This document shows positions 1-10,949 of a stretch of DNA of 64,000 nt, one piece after another. The stretch spans positions 513,165-577,164 of the forward strand of contig VZRZ01008247.1 in the NCBI GenBank assembly GCA_013398175.1. Direction: 5' to 3'. A program made the translations under genes and the position numbers. Position 1 is the first letter of the stretch. Each line of letters begins with the position of its first letter. The notes under the pieces are model-generated. The model was not told the DNA's origin. It made no database searches and saw only the letters and a list, made by a program, of their open reading frames with translations. The DNA comes from Climacteris rufus. Taxonomy: Eukaryota > Chordata > Aves > Passeriformes > Climacteridae.

Positions 1-31
1 TCTATATATCTATCAGCCTCTCAGTCCAACC

Positions 32-682
32 TGACATTTGTTAGTGGCTGCACATCACATACAGAATATTTCTTGTAGCAGCATGCTTGGCAGAAGCTGT
101 TTCTTTTGAGCTTCAGGTTTGGTGGGAAGAAAGACAAGGCAAAGCCCTCAGCCTTCTTCCTCCAATATCTGAACCCTCTGCCTGAGCTGTGGTAAAATCC
201 CATATTTCCCTTGTGTTACCTGTATCCATATCTTAGATGCCTTATATGGCTATGCCCTGGAAAGTTCTCCTCCACTGGTCACTTTGAACTATGCGGTTTC
301 CCATTGGGTGTTTCCTGGTCCTACTTCTCTTTAAAAGAGCCCTGCAGGGCCTTCTCCTCGCTCTTTCTTCTGGGTTACTCAGCCATCTGGATATCTCTGG
401 ACCCTCAGAATGCAACACTGGACTCACAATAAATGGCTGTTATCCAGGGGAAGAGCCCTCTGTGTAGCCTTTTATTCTCATCGGCGCTAGAACACCACGC
501 CTGGGGAAACTCTCATTCTAGAGGAGCCAGCAGAAACAGGTTGTCTGCGGTTGCTAGAACTCTGTCCTTTGGGAGAGTTGTAGAACCGTTGCAACTCATC
601 CCAGCAGGGATTCCGCTCACATAAAGGCGCTGTCACTAGCTCGAGAGCATCCGGGTAAGTGCCTTTAATTTCTCAGACTACA
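32..682 (+). mobile_element. LTR-like interspersed repeat, copy A
   Basis: This stretch aligns along its length, by eye at roughly four bases in five, with 26585-27271 on the same strand. That makes it a dispersed repeat rather than unique DNA. Its layout suits a retroviral LTR read on the + strand. A TATA-like TTTAAAAG lies at 330-337 beside the palindrome CCCTGCAGGG, and a polyadenylation signal AATAAA follows about 95 bases later at 428-433. A G/T-rich stretch comes next, and then a U5-like tail. A TG at 32 is a plausible left end. The right end and target duplication could not be fixed, and no primer-binding site or coding region follows, so it is probably a solo LTR. I do not recognise the family. 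A non-coding first exon or another type of repeat is possible. The small open frames inside it look like chance. Confidence 0.6.
653..660 (+). promoter_or_regulatory. Consensus 5' splice-donor-like site at end of LTR-like copy A
   Basis: GGGTAAGT sits at the downstream end of copy A and matches the vertebrate splice donor consensus. The matching place in copy B (27240-27248) reads GGGTTAAG, so the donor is broken there. If copy A still acts as a promoter, this site could splice its transcript to a downstream acceptor. Use of the site is inference only. Confidence 0.35.
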
Positions 683-3222
683 AAGCACATCCATATGGAA
701 TATAGTTAGAAGTAGGATTTAAGTAAAAGGACAGGATAGGTGCTTGTTCCTCCTGGATCCACTCTGATCATTGCCTTTTCTTTTGGTCCTTCCCTTAACC
801 ATACATGAGTAAGTTTTGCACCTTCCCACAGCGTCATTAAAAGGTCTAACAGAAAGTTTTACCCAATCCCACAATTCTCTATCCCCTATACCCTACAACA
901 AGTCACGTGCTCCTGAAGGCAGTAATCCTGGCCAGTTTGTGCAGTGTCTTCCTCGGGTCCCCTTGATGGGTTTCCTACTGAAGACCATGGTCTAATCTTT
1001 TTTCAGTAACCCTGGGAATGGCCAGGTCAGGGCACTCAGTTTGAATAGAATAGACTATGGGGGTTCCATCACCCATCATTATTTCTCTTTGCCCAATATG
1101 ATTAGTCTTTAATAACACAACCTAATACACAGGTATTCTATTTTTAATTCATTTGGTGCATTCTCACACCTTTGTTTCTCCTTTCCTCCTACACTGTACA
1201 TACATCACTGCTCTGCAAAAAAACCCCAAAAATGTATCAATATCTTATATTAATAAGGATCCAGAGGTGGCAGCATGGTATCCAGCACAAAATAATTTGT
1301 CATCATTTTTTAGGCTTCACACATTCCATTAGGCTTTGACCTGTTTCTACTAAACACTCTGAAAAACCTCCATATTACTCAGTTTTGCAAAATGTTGTGT
1401 CTAGTATTTTCCCTTTTTCCACTGCACTTTCATCCTTTATCCAAATCAATTCACCATGTTTTTAAGTATCTATCCTGTATGTGCTTCTCCATTCAGGCAA
1501 ACATCTTCATATTTCTTTGCTTACATCCTCTGACCTGCCTAACTCTGTCCAAAGTATGGTGCTGTGAAAACCAAACTCTTTCACAGATGGTCTCCTGTTT
1601 TCTGGCAATGAACTTCCTCCCCTAGTCCTGGTCATTTTACAGTTTCAGTGACATTTTTATGTTCTCTCCCTGTTTCCTCTCCTCAGCATTTTTTCACTTT
1701 GTGCTTGTCCATGTCCATGTCTTTCTCCTCATTGCTTGAGCTTATTCTAGCTCTTATTTGTTCCTTTTTGCTGCATCAACCTCTTCTCCAGCAGCCTATC
1801 ATGGATTCTGCTTTATTATTTATACAACCACCCTGCTGCCTGAAAAATCATTCACGTTTTCCAAAATCATTCCATATCTGTGTCTTCCTTTGTCTTATGC
1901 ACAAAGCTGCATTTCTTTCAGTAGCTACATAATAAGCCAGTCATTGTGCATGAGTCTGATGTGATTCATAGAATGCTTACTAAAATCTTCCTTTAGAAAA
2001 CTTCAGTATACACCCTTTTGAGTGTTCCTTTCGTCTCCCCCAGCTCCTGTTTAAAACTCTTCATTGGCTTCTCAGCAGAAAGTCAGTATTTTTCTCGTAT
2101 CTGAGAAGGGAGGTAAATTTACAGCCCTATTCAATGTAAAATCAAGTCTCATTAAAAAAAAAACCAACAAACCAACCCACCAAAAAAAAACAAAACTAAC
2201 CAGTTACTGGGAAAAATCCAGCTAACAAGAGCTACTGCATCAAGACATAATTCCAGTCTAATCTACAAACTAGTTTTGGCTTAATTTTCCTTACATTTTC
2301 AGCTATTCTTTCCCAACATGTCTGGTTCCTCAAGATAAATTCTATACCCATTTTTCTTTCTTCTTTTCCTGACTCTTCCTGCCACTGAGATTACCTTTTC
2401 TCTGTGCTAACCTAATCTTAACAATATCCTAATTGTTCCTGTATCAGCCTTTCCTTTAAATAACAGTAATGCCCTTATGTCCATAACATTAGGCATTCCT
2501 ACAAGGATTTCAAAACTCACCAGGCAGGAACTTGGTGTTTTAGGACAGAGCAAGAGATTAGAAAAAAGTGGATGGAAGTTAAAGTTTTCTTTTGGAAATG
2601 TAATTCTTCTTACTGTGACTATCTGTGTCTATGGAGAATTCAGCAGCTAATGAGAATGATATTGATGCAGCATTTTGCAAAAGCATTAAAGCATGTGTGG
2701 GATGGAACACGACCTATGTTAGCTGATGCATTCAGACACCTCTTAGCAAATATTCTGGCCCACTGTGCAGTTTGTCTTCTGCAGATATTTGGCAAGTACA
2801 TATAGAGACTAAGATTCATAACTGGGCTTGGCAGCTTTCTATAGTTGAATGGCTTAAGCCAGTGCAGTAAAGAAGGAGGTGGGCAAGCTTAAATTATTTC
2901 CATATGGGAGAAGAATTTTGATATCTCCAGGGGATTTTAAGCCTAGAGACTGAGCTTTCAAAACTTTCCAAAATTATAAATGCACCTTTGCACAAAGGCC
3001 TGAGAGTTATGGTGGGACTACCCTCAAAAGCCTGAAAACCAGTACAGTGCTGGTGTCATATATCTCTATGCATGCAATAGATGAGGTGGTAAATCTAAAA
3101 AGGTATAATTAAATATTAAGAAAAATGGTCTGATAAAGGAGGGAGTAGCTAATACTAATATCCTGTACTTAGTCAATAGTCTTTTAGGCAAATAAATATG
3201 GCATACAAACTTCAGAGTCAAA

Positions 3223-3262
3223 ATGGGGTCACACACCAGTCAATATGGGGTCACACACCAGT
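3223..3262. repeat. 22-bp tandem duplication
   Basis: The 18-bp string ATGGGGTCACACACCAGT occurs at 3223-3240 and again at 3245-3262, a period of 22 bases, with no mismatch within the string. It is a small local duplication, probably from replication slippage. Confidence 0.9.
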
Positions 3263-6200
3263 GTTTCTTTACTTTATTCCTTTAAAACTTGGAAAGATGT
3301 TGGTGTTTCAGGTGTAGCCCTAGTGTCAGACAATAACTTGTGCAAGGTGGCACTTCCTCAGCTATGCAGGGGGGTATTAATATCAGGAGGATCTTCACAA
3401 TGAAGAAAATGCAGAACCACCGCATCATATTCAGCACCACCTGAGTTCTGAAAAGCTCAAAATCTGCCAGGCAAACAATTTTAGAAACTGGGAATAATAG
3501 CATACAACACTGGTTTTGATAGCCACCCACCTAGATGCACCTGTAGCATCTGGGATCACTGTAACTCACACTGCAATTATTATGCTTCATTTATACACCT
3601 TTTCATGTTTATTGAGAATTTCAGCTTGCACACAATAATTGCTTCATCTTGGCGCTATCACTTGTTAATGCTGATAGCTTTATCTTTGCATTTTTAGGCT
3701 GAATATATTTGAATATTCAGTATTTAAGTGTGACAGCTCTATAACCTGCATTGAATGACTTTAAAAGCTATTATTTCAATAGAAGAAAGGGAACAAAATC
3801 CTCATTTTTGGACAGATTTGGAAAAATTTTAAGGGAAAAATCAGTTTTGTATGAAACGTGTTTTACTTAAAGGTTTCTTTTTCTTCACTTTTTCTTGCTT
3901 AACTTTGTCTTGTCTTGATTTGCTCTCTCATTTCTGGGGGAAAAGGAAAAAGAAATAAAATGAGGCTATCTCTTTTTATTGATGAAGTATTAGTGCAGAA
4001 TGGCAGAACAATTTGCAATTATTGTCTCCTTAATAAAACTCGTTTCAGGCTGTTGAAGGAAGACAGAGATTGCAAAAGGAAATTTCAAGATAGGACAAGG
4101 CAAATGTATCATTTAGCCTAGCACTTATTTGTATAGGGTATCTTCATGTCAATTTAATCTAGACTATTTGGGGTGACTTTCTCTTTTCTTCAGTAAGTTC
4201 TGAAGCCTTGAATATCTAGTGCTAATAATATGTATACCTCCTAATTCTTCTTCTATTAATTACCTTTTATTTTTAGTAAATTATAATTTCTGCTGCCTCC
4301 ATCATTCCATCAAGAGTGTTCAGCCTGTATCTGTAGAACTATATGTCTTGGGAAAATGATATATACATAATAGGAAGTCTAAAAATATTCCCATAATTAC
4401 TTCAGTCCCTCAAAGTTATATAGTGATTTTGTGTTTTGGCAATAAAGATAAAACAGTCAGATGTATTACTGACTGTTTATTCTGACCATGTGGGAAGAGA
4501 CTTAAATTAATTTGAACATGTGAAAAAGCATGATGCAAGCTATTTTTGCTGTGGGCAAATGTACTATTTGCAGTTATTATGCTCCTATTTTTGAAGAAAA
4601 CATAAGTACATTACAGACTGGATTTGGAACAGATGGAAATTTTCTCATTACTCAAGGACTGGGTGAGACAGAGAAGCTGTACATTTCTAACCAATCCATA
4701 GACATCCTTCTGCGGTTCTTACCATATGGGTCTATCAAAATGACTCAGGGAAAGAACTGCATTCCATGAGCTGGAATATAAATTCTGACCTATAGGCTTG
4801 CCTTGGCTTGTCCCACATATGTAACTGAGGTGCTTGGACAGGGTAAAGGCAGATTTTGTACGACTTAGATGGCAGTTATTTATGATATGTGCTACAGTCA
4901 TCACCTAACAATGGTGGACAGGCTGTGCTTGAGTACAAGCAATTTGCCTGGGGAATGCCTCCGCCTCCCTCTCCTCTCACCCGTATTTTGTTCTTTTCTC
5001 TGTTTTTTTTTCCTTTTTTTCCTCTGTGTTTGTTTGTTCCCTAGAGCACTGTGAACCACTATAGTCACAGATTTCCCTTCTATGCTCTTCTCTACATCCA
5101 GTCCTGAAACCAGCTTTGCAGAGAAAGTAGATGTGACATTAGCAGCATCACAATAAAGAGAAGTAGCTGATAAAGGACTGAGTTTATGAAATCACTGTCT
5201 CAGGCTGATGAAGACTACTGCATTTTTAAAGGTTTAGTTTATCTTTATGTCGTAGCTGTGTGGTCTCGGAAAGCACTTTTTAAACCGAAAAGAAAGTACA
5301 AGAAAATACAGAACCTGCGAAGCTTTTGTAGGTGAGCTAGAACAAAACATTTTGTTAAGTTGGGCAGTACACAGATTGCAGCTTGAATGTTTTCTATCTG
5401 TGGGTTAAAACACAAGGCAGTCAGGGAAAGTAGTCTTCAAACCACAGAAATTGCATCCCTCCAGCTATCACATGCTGAGATATAAATATATAACCTTAGT
5501 CTGAAAAATTTTCAAGTCTCATAGGGGTCCAGTACTACAAAAGGACAGATTTCTAACATTTAAAAAATTCTAGTGTCTCTTTCTCCATGAACTGGTGTTT
5601 TTAACATCCACTTAGTATTCTCAGAAGGAATCTTCATTGTTTCTTGGTAACAAGGTTTATAGGTAGTAAAAGAAGTACACTTACTAGCAAGGCCAGAGAA
5701 TGACCAAAAAAAAAAAAAAATTAAAAAGAAAGAAAAAGGACTTTTTCTGAGGAAAACATGTGTTACCTCAAATGAGGTTAAGTCCTTAAAGGATAAACTT
5801 CGTGGGATATTGTATATTTCCCACAGGCAAGATGGTGTGAAGTGCACAAAACCCTTGTGCTTTTGGAAGCAAAATTTGAAATATGGAAGCACCTTTTTTA
5901 GGCCAGATGAGCATTACCACTGCAAGTTTCCATTTGGGATCACCTGAAGAGTCTTGGATAAGACGGACTTAACTAAGTGCAAGCACAGGGTTCACATACA
6001 AAACAAGGAAATATTAGAAACAGGACAGAACATAGCATCTGCTTAAAGAAAACAGCAGGAAAACCTTCACTGGTTTCTCTCCCCATCTAAATTTTGGTTA
6101 AATCTATTCTCTTGTCCTATCAAGTTCACCAAAAGACATATACATAAAAATTGCAAGTTTGGGAAAATTCCTTACCAGTGACTAATGACTTTAAATAGGC

Positions 6201-6869
6201 TTTCATTTGCTCTCTCTGATGCATTCTCTATGGCACAGGATGGTATTTTATGATACTTTATCAGTTTTACGGTCAGATCCAGACTTTTTAATTTGTTATA
6301 TATGTAAAGGTCAATAAAGTCTTTCAGTTTGGATCTTAACAAGGTTATAGAGCAGGACAGTTTGCAACAGTTTTATCCCCTCCAAAGCCCATATGTCAGA
6401 AAGCAACGCCTATAAATCCCATGTGTAAGTGTTTGGGAATAGCTGTGAGCACTCTGTACAAGTGACACTGGCTTTTCAGCAACTCAGAGTATCTGCGTGA
6501 CAAAATATGAATATCTGTTTACAGATACAAGTTTAGTAATTAAAAAAAGAGCTGAGGTTTCCTTTTCAAGCCAGAGAGCTGCCTCTGAATAAACAATGTT
6601 TATATCCATGCCAAAATGCCACTTGAAGGTCAGTACAAACAGAAGCCAATTTTTTATCGAAAATTTATAACAAGTCCAAAATTGTGGTCCACTACAGGAC
6701 TGTGACCAACCATTGAGGATACACTGTTCCTGAGCCATGTAGAATCTAAATATACAAGTGCCATCACTGTTACCTTTCCAATGAGGTAGGTGGACTGAAA
6801 GCTCATGGAATGCTACTATGGTAGCCTAAAAAAACTCCCTTAAATGTCATACAATTTCAATTATATAAG

Positions 6870-6885
6870 ATATATATATATATAT
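6870..6885. repeat. (AT)8 microsatellite
   Basis: Eight AT dinucleotides in a row, followed at about 6901-6915 by more TATATTATAT-type sequence. Confidence 0.9.
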
Positions 6886-7688
6886 TCACTTTCAACTAAC
6901 TGTTATATATTATATGGATGAAACTACTTCCTGGAATTGCACAGGTGAGCCATTAAAAGGAAATTTGAGGAAGGGTTTAATTATATTTATTGCCAAACTA
7001 AAGATTATTATTCTAGAAAGAAATATCTTTTCAACCTCACTGATTTCACTGTACTAAGCCTCCAGATAGTTTCATTTAACACATGTAAAAATAGTTAGGA
7101 AAGGCTTTCTGAGTACTGGTTCTTTATGTCTCCACATACTCCTTCTGCAGTCTTTGTAAAGGACTAATTCAGTTCTTATCCTGTCAGTAACATGTACCTC
7201 TTGAATCCATAGTGCTAGAAAAGACAGAAAAGAAAACCTTGGCTCTGAATGCTGTTTTAAGATATGAAAAAGCCTAATACACTCTAGAGTGAATTGTTTG
7301 TTTGTATGTTAACATTAATTTGTAAGGAATTGGTAAAACTGCATGGCTGTGGCCAGCCATGCTCAAGATTTTAGAAGTTGAATGGGATTCAGAAAAAGCT
7401 CCTGGGATAATCTGAAAGTTGGACCATCTCTGAAAAGACTGTGTAAAAAGCTCACCTTCTTGACTGTATTTATGGTCACATTGAGAAGGATGCAAACCTC
7501 TGGTTGAAAACTAAGTTGTTCATACTAACAGTGAAAAATTAATTGACCTGAAAGGTTTTATTCTTTCAAGATGAAAACCAAAATAATTAGTCTGAGTTCA
7601 TCAGGACAACTTAAGTCTATGTTCTCTTCCATGTTATGAACCACCAGGACCACAGAATAATCTCTAGGACAGTCAGAAAATCTAGATG

Positions 7689-7694
7689 GTTTTA
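7689..7694. repeat. Left target-site duplication of the class II LTR insertion
   Basis: GTTTTA directly precedes the TG that opens the LTR at 7695. The same six bases directly follow the terminal CA at 8356. Six-bp duplications are typical of class II (alpha/beta-like) retroviral integrases. Together they fix the insertion ends at 7695 and 8356. Confidence 0.8.
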
Positions 7695-7901
7695 TGTTGC
7701 GGTTCGCTGAGACAGCACGGTCCTGCAGGGGTCTGCCCCGGCCGCTTGGCAGGGCAGCCCCAGATCTGGGCTGTGCCGCCCTGCACGCCCCTGCTGAAAC
7801 AGAGCCCAGGTTGCTGTCCTCGGTGGGGACAGCTGGAGCGCCTGCCCCTGGCTCTGGCCGGGCTTGTTCCCATGCACACCTGGGGCCCGTCGGCCCCGGA
7901 G

Positions 7902-8023
7902 TGACGTACCTGCGGACAGCGGTCACATTGGGCGGGCGACTTGTCAGTCAAGCCGTGTCCCGCTCGTCCTCTCAGTGATTGGCTTGAGTCAGCATTCTGC
8001 CTCTGTTTCCTGGATTTTAAAAG
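7902..8023 (+). promoter_or_regulatory. U3 promoter of the class II LTR
   Basis: In order on the + strand: a CRE-like TGACGTA (7902-7908), a GC box GGGCGGGCG (7930-7938), an inverted CCAAT box ATTGG (7978-7982), a perfect AP-1 site TGAGTCA (7985-7991), and a TATA-like TTTTAAAAG (8015-8023). This is a compact, conventional retroviral promoter, with transcription expected to start near 8045. The motifs are visible; present-day activity is not known. Confidence 0.6.
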
Positions 8024-8070
8024 TGCTGTGCCAGTTCAGATGTGGGCCTTTTTCTGCTGTACGTGTTCGC

Positions 8071-8076
8071 AATAAA
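8071..8076 (+). promoter_or_regulatory. Polyadenylation signal of the class II LTR
   Basis: AATAAA about 50 bases after the TATA-like box, as expected at the end of a short R region. Just downstream, GTACGG (8088-8093) and CCGTAC (8105-8110) can pair as a small hairpin near the expected cleavage site. Confidence 0.65.
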
Positions 8077-8290
8077 CCCGGACTGCTGTACGGGAGAGGC
8101 CCCTCCGTACCATCTCTTTGTCTCTGTCGTGCTTACACCACGAGGTGTGGGAGAACGCAGCTCCAGCGCCCCTGCACTTACTGCCGCTGTACTCCTGCGA
8201 ATAGGAGCTGGGGGCAGCGCCGAAGGGTGCTGGTTCCAGTCAACCCGGGCTTTGTGCAACATTTTAAACCCACTACCTAGCCGTGGCAAG

Positions 8291-8341
8291 TGGCGCCCAA
8301 TGTGGGGCTCAAACCCACAACCCTGGGATTAAGAGTCCCAT
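8291..8341 (+). other. tRNA-Lys-complementary segment: primer-binding site extended to about 51 nt
   Basis: The first 18 bases, TGGCGCCCAATGTGGGGC, form a tRNA-Lys primer-binding site. The match continues through the complement of the T arm, variable loop and anticodon arm (GGGATTAAGAGTCCC at 8325-8339, anticodon CTT on the tRNA strand), to about tRNA position 26. Against vertebrate tRNA-Lys(CUU) as I remember it, the only differences are three transitions at CpG sites (bases 8301, 8311 and 8319), typical of methyl-CpG decay. The G-C pair in the anticodon stem fits one lysine isoacceptor. This is not a tRNA gene: the 5' part (acceptor strand, D arm) is missing, and the strand and position are those of a reverse-transcribed primer. 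Confidence 0.85.
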
Positions 8342-8356
8342 TACCTAGCCATGGCA
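8337..8356 (+). repeat. Second copy of the LTR 3' terminus
   Basis: These 20 bases repeat the last 20 bases of the LTR (8269-8288) with two mismatches, CCCAYTACCTAGCCRTGGCA, ending in the CA that abuts the right target duplication. The first bases (CCCA) are also the end of the tRNA-derived segment, so the join lies within a microhomology. Confidence 0.85.
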
Positions 8357-8362
8357 GTTTTA
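8357..8362. repeat. Right target-site duplication of the class II LTR insertion
   Basis: GTTTTA, identical to 7689-7694. It lies after the repeated LTR end, so the tRNA-derived segment and the repeated terminus are inside the integrated unit. Confidence 0.8.
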
Positions 8363-10389
8363 AATGGGGCTTAGGCAATTTAGGAACTTAATTCAGTCTC
8401 ACAGCAGATCCAGCTGGATGTCATGCCATTAGGAGAGGAACTCAGTTGCCCTACCTCAGGTAGTAAATGTCACTGTTGACATGCTAGAATTATCTGAGAC
8501 ATCCTCATGAGACCAGAATACAAAACATACGACCTGCCGGAAACCTGGGATGGCAGGCAGAGACCAGGAAAGATCCTCAAAGTATCCAGGATGGTCTAGC
8601 ACCTCTGTCTAAGCAGTTAAACTGATCCAAAGAGATTCACTCCAGTGTTATGTTCCTGTTGAATGAATCTGTTCTTGACGTCCTGGACTAACTGGCTCAG
8701 CCTTGCCTCAAGATGCCAGAAAATGTAAAGCAAGCCTAGGTGTTTTCTCCAGCTATATTACTATATGTCACTCTTCACCAAGCTGATCCACAACTGGCTA
8801 AATCAGCAGGCTAAGCATTCCTCTTGTCTGGGAATGGGTCCGAAAAGCAATTTTATATTTATGTTAACATAATTTTCAGTGGATTACCATAGCTTGGATT
8901 TACATCAATCTGATACCTAGAGTCTTTTTCAAACTGATTGTAGTAATATATTTTACTTTATTACTCTGTGGTATTTGACCACTTACTAAGCATTTGACTC
9001 ATGCAAGCACTTATTTGGGGCAGGACATTTTTTTGTAAAAACAAAAAGAGGACCTGAGAAGAAGTGGTCAAAACCACACTCAATTACTGCGGGATGAGAA
9101 TTCTGTCTCGTGTTCAATAATCCCTCCATGGTTTCATGATCTCACAGAATGCAAGTTCATTGTTACTAATGATAAAATTACTCTTATTTCTGCTTTAAAT
9201 ATTTTTCCAAGTAAGGAAAAAGTATGGAACACCCCAATCAAGAAGGTTGAGGGTTAACAGGGAACACATTTCTTTCCCTGGGCTGCCTTTGGAAGAATGC
9301 CACATTATAAATAACACCTGGACTTCATACAAAACTGCAAAAAGTGAAAATTCTCATAACAACAGAAAAGGTCTCTATTTTCTGCACATAATTGTGAAGA
9401 TTATCACCAGACATGACAGCAGAACTCAACAGAAGACTATGTTTTGAACACACAGGACAGTGTAGGAAACACAGTGTAGGGAACTTTCAAAAAGTACACA
9501 CTAGAAACAACAGAAAATATTTACTAGTAAATAGGGATCTGTAAGGTGATTTTCATGTCAAATTTTTGTACAGCTTTATGTTCAAACAAACCAAATATTT
9601 TTAACAAAGAGTCCTCTTATGTTAGGGATAAAAATGTGAAATGCAAAAGCTTTCTGACACACTGAAAAAATCCCACACTTTAAAGTTGTTTCAAAACATA
9701 ACTGCTTTCTGCTTCTTATCAAAAATGTAAATAGGTTGAGTGAATTTAGACTAAGGAATCCCTGAAAAGGCTATTTTGTAGGCATAAAGTCAATGAAATT
9801 ATTTCCTATTGCTTCATCCACACTGCTTATATAAACCTCTGTGACTGTGACAATGTCTTTGGCTATAATTTTTTTTTAAATTTCCCTTTCCTTTGTGTCC
9901 GTCACTGACCTTTTTCAAGGAATCTCAGAGTCAATCTTTCCAGCTGGGATTGTCTAAGAGAAGACTAGGATCACACAAAGACATAGCATAAAAACAGTCA
10001 CGTTACTACTACTACTATGAACTTCCTATTCCCAAAATTTCAACATGGAAAATTAGCTGATGGCCCAGTCAACCCACAGGTATAGTGCCTTTATAAACTT
10101 ATTCCAAAGATGCTATTCCTATAGATTCTGTAATTTATATCTGCGCTGTTATGGTCCCTGTCTGCCAGTAGCCACCAGAATTGGGGCCTGAATCTGTACA
10201 ACAGCACAGTGTCTTTCAAACTACATGGCTTATTTTCTCCTCATATCCCAGCCTGAATCTTTCAAACAGTGGTTGGTATGGTGTGTTGTTTTCCTGGAAA
10301 AGTTTAATTTTTTTAAAAATGCCCAAGAATCATGGAAGTAGCCTATGAAGTCTCCTTGACACTATCACTGAGGAGGAAAATCTTTAGGA
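8363..10389. other. Unassigned AT-rich region
   Basis: About 2 kb with no recognised gene, RNA or repeat family. A short (ACT)n run lies near 10004-10018. The sequence from about 10330 may already belong to the 5' edge of the CR1 element that follows, but the similarity only becomes clear near 10390. Confidence 0.5.
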
Positions 10390-10579
10390 GCAATAAAGAG
10401 ATCTTGTGGGACAACAACTCGTTTCACAGCTGTTATTGGCAAGAGGGATTTCATTTTTATGACTACAGCTCTCTCTTTGAAGGCTAAAGCCTTCTAGGAA
10501 GAGATAAGATCTACCTGACCAAGTGAAGCAAAGTATTTTTGCTAACAAGTTGGCCAAACTGAGAAGATATTTAAACTAG
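10390..10579 (+). pseudogene. CR1 ORF1 remnant, C-terminal part of the esterase-like domain
   Basis: Translation of 10430-10530 gives GFHFYDYSSLFEG, a stop, then SLLGRDKIYLTK. This matches the last part of the SGNH/GDSL-type esterase domain in CR1 ORF1, where the family has a D-x-x-H motif ahead of L-T/S. Here the histidine position reads tyrosine (DKIY). A one-base deletion shifts the frame after LTK, and the old ORF1 end (TTTAAACTAG) is visible at 10570-10579. The ORF1 role in the family is LINE RNP function; this copy is non-functional. Confidence 0.7.
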
Positions 10580-10949
10580 GAATGAGAGGGAATGAAGATG
10601 ACAACCCACAGTCAATTGAGGAAATGGTGGAAAGGGTTGGCAAGTAAATGGTGCCAGCCAATGTGGTCAGGAGGCATCTCATAATCAGTCAAGTCAGTGC
10701 CATCCCAAGTGTTAACAGAAAAATAAAGAAAAATAAATAAAAAATGGGGAAGTTCTCACACTTTTTCTGCTAAATCAGAACTGTTGGGTGCTTCTCTGAA
10801 GTCCCCATGCACTAGCTCATACTGAAAAGGGAAAAAAAAAGGGAGGAATTTGAGATCTGTGAACAGTCATGGGGCTGCAATCTCATAAGGGAGAAGTAAG
10901 GGCATAGCTCACATGTCTGGCACACTGCCCAGGATCAATACAGGGCCTT

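Larger units (their letters stand above)
683..7688. other. AT-rich region without recognised genes
   Basis: About 7 kb of AT-rich, CpG-poor sequence. 1400-1900 is pyrimidine-rich on the + strand (many TTCC and CTCC runs). 2150-2205 is an A/C-rich low-complexity patch. 5706-5720 is an A-run followed by an AG-rich patch. A 22-bp tandem duplication and an AT microsatellite are listed separately. The longest open frame is about 110 codons (5560-5892, minus) and reads through the low-complexity run, so it is not credible as a gene. No mobile element could be named here. Confidence 0.6.
7695..8288 (+). mobile_element. Class II (ERVK-like) endogenous retrovirus LTR, 594 bp
   Basis: A GC- and CpG-rich island in AT-rich surroundings that begins TG and ends CA. 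On the + strand it shows U3 promoter motifs, a TATA-like box near 8015, AATAAA at 8071-8076, and a U5 tail ending in CA at 8287-8288. Two bases (AG) then separate it from an 18-nt primer-binding site complementary to tRNA-Lys (8291-8308). That arrangement, with a lysine primer and a 6-bp target duplication, supports a class II ERV. No gag, pol or env sequence follows; after the tRNA-derived segment and a repeated LTR end, host DNA resumes. The many surviving CpGs suggest a fairly recent insertion. Open frames of 60-140 codons on both strands here are by-products of the high GC content. Confidence 0.85.

Noticed and set aside
1400..1964. Membrane-protein-like open frames rich in F, L, S and C
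   Set aside because: They come from a pyrimidine-rich + strand stretch, overlap in several frames and lack a credible gene context.
7558..8332. Overlapping open frames of 60-138 codons on both strands
   Set aside because: They follow the GC-rich LTR and its edges; overlapping frames on both strands with no domains are composition effects.
8291..8341. A tRNA-Lys gene or tRNA-derived SINE
   Set aside because: The 5' part of the tRNA is absent, there is no internal A box, and it sits two bases after an LTR end exactly where a primer-binding site belongs.
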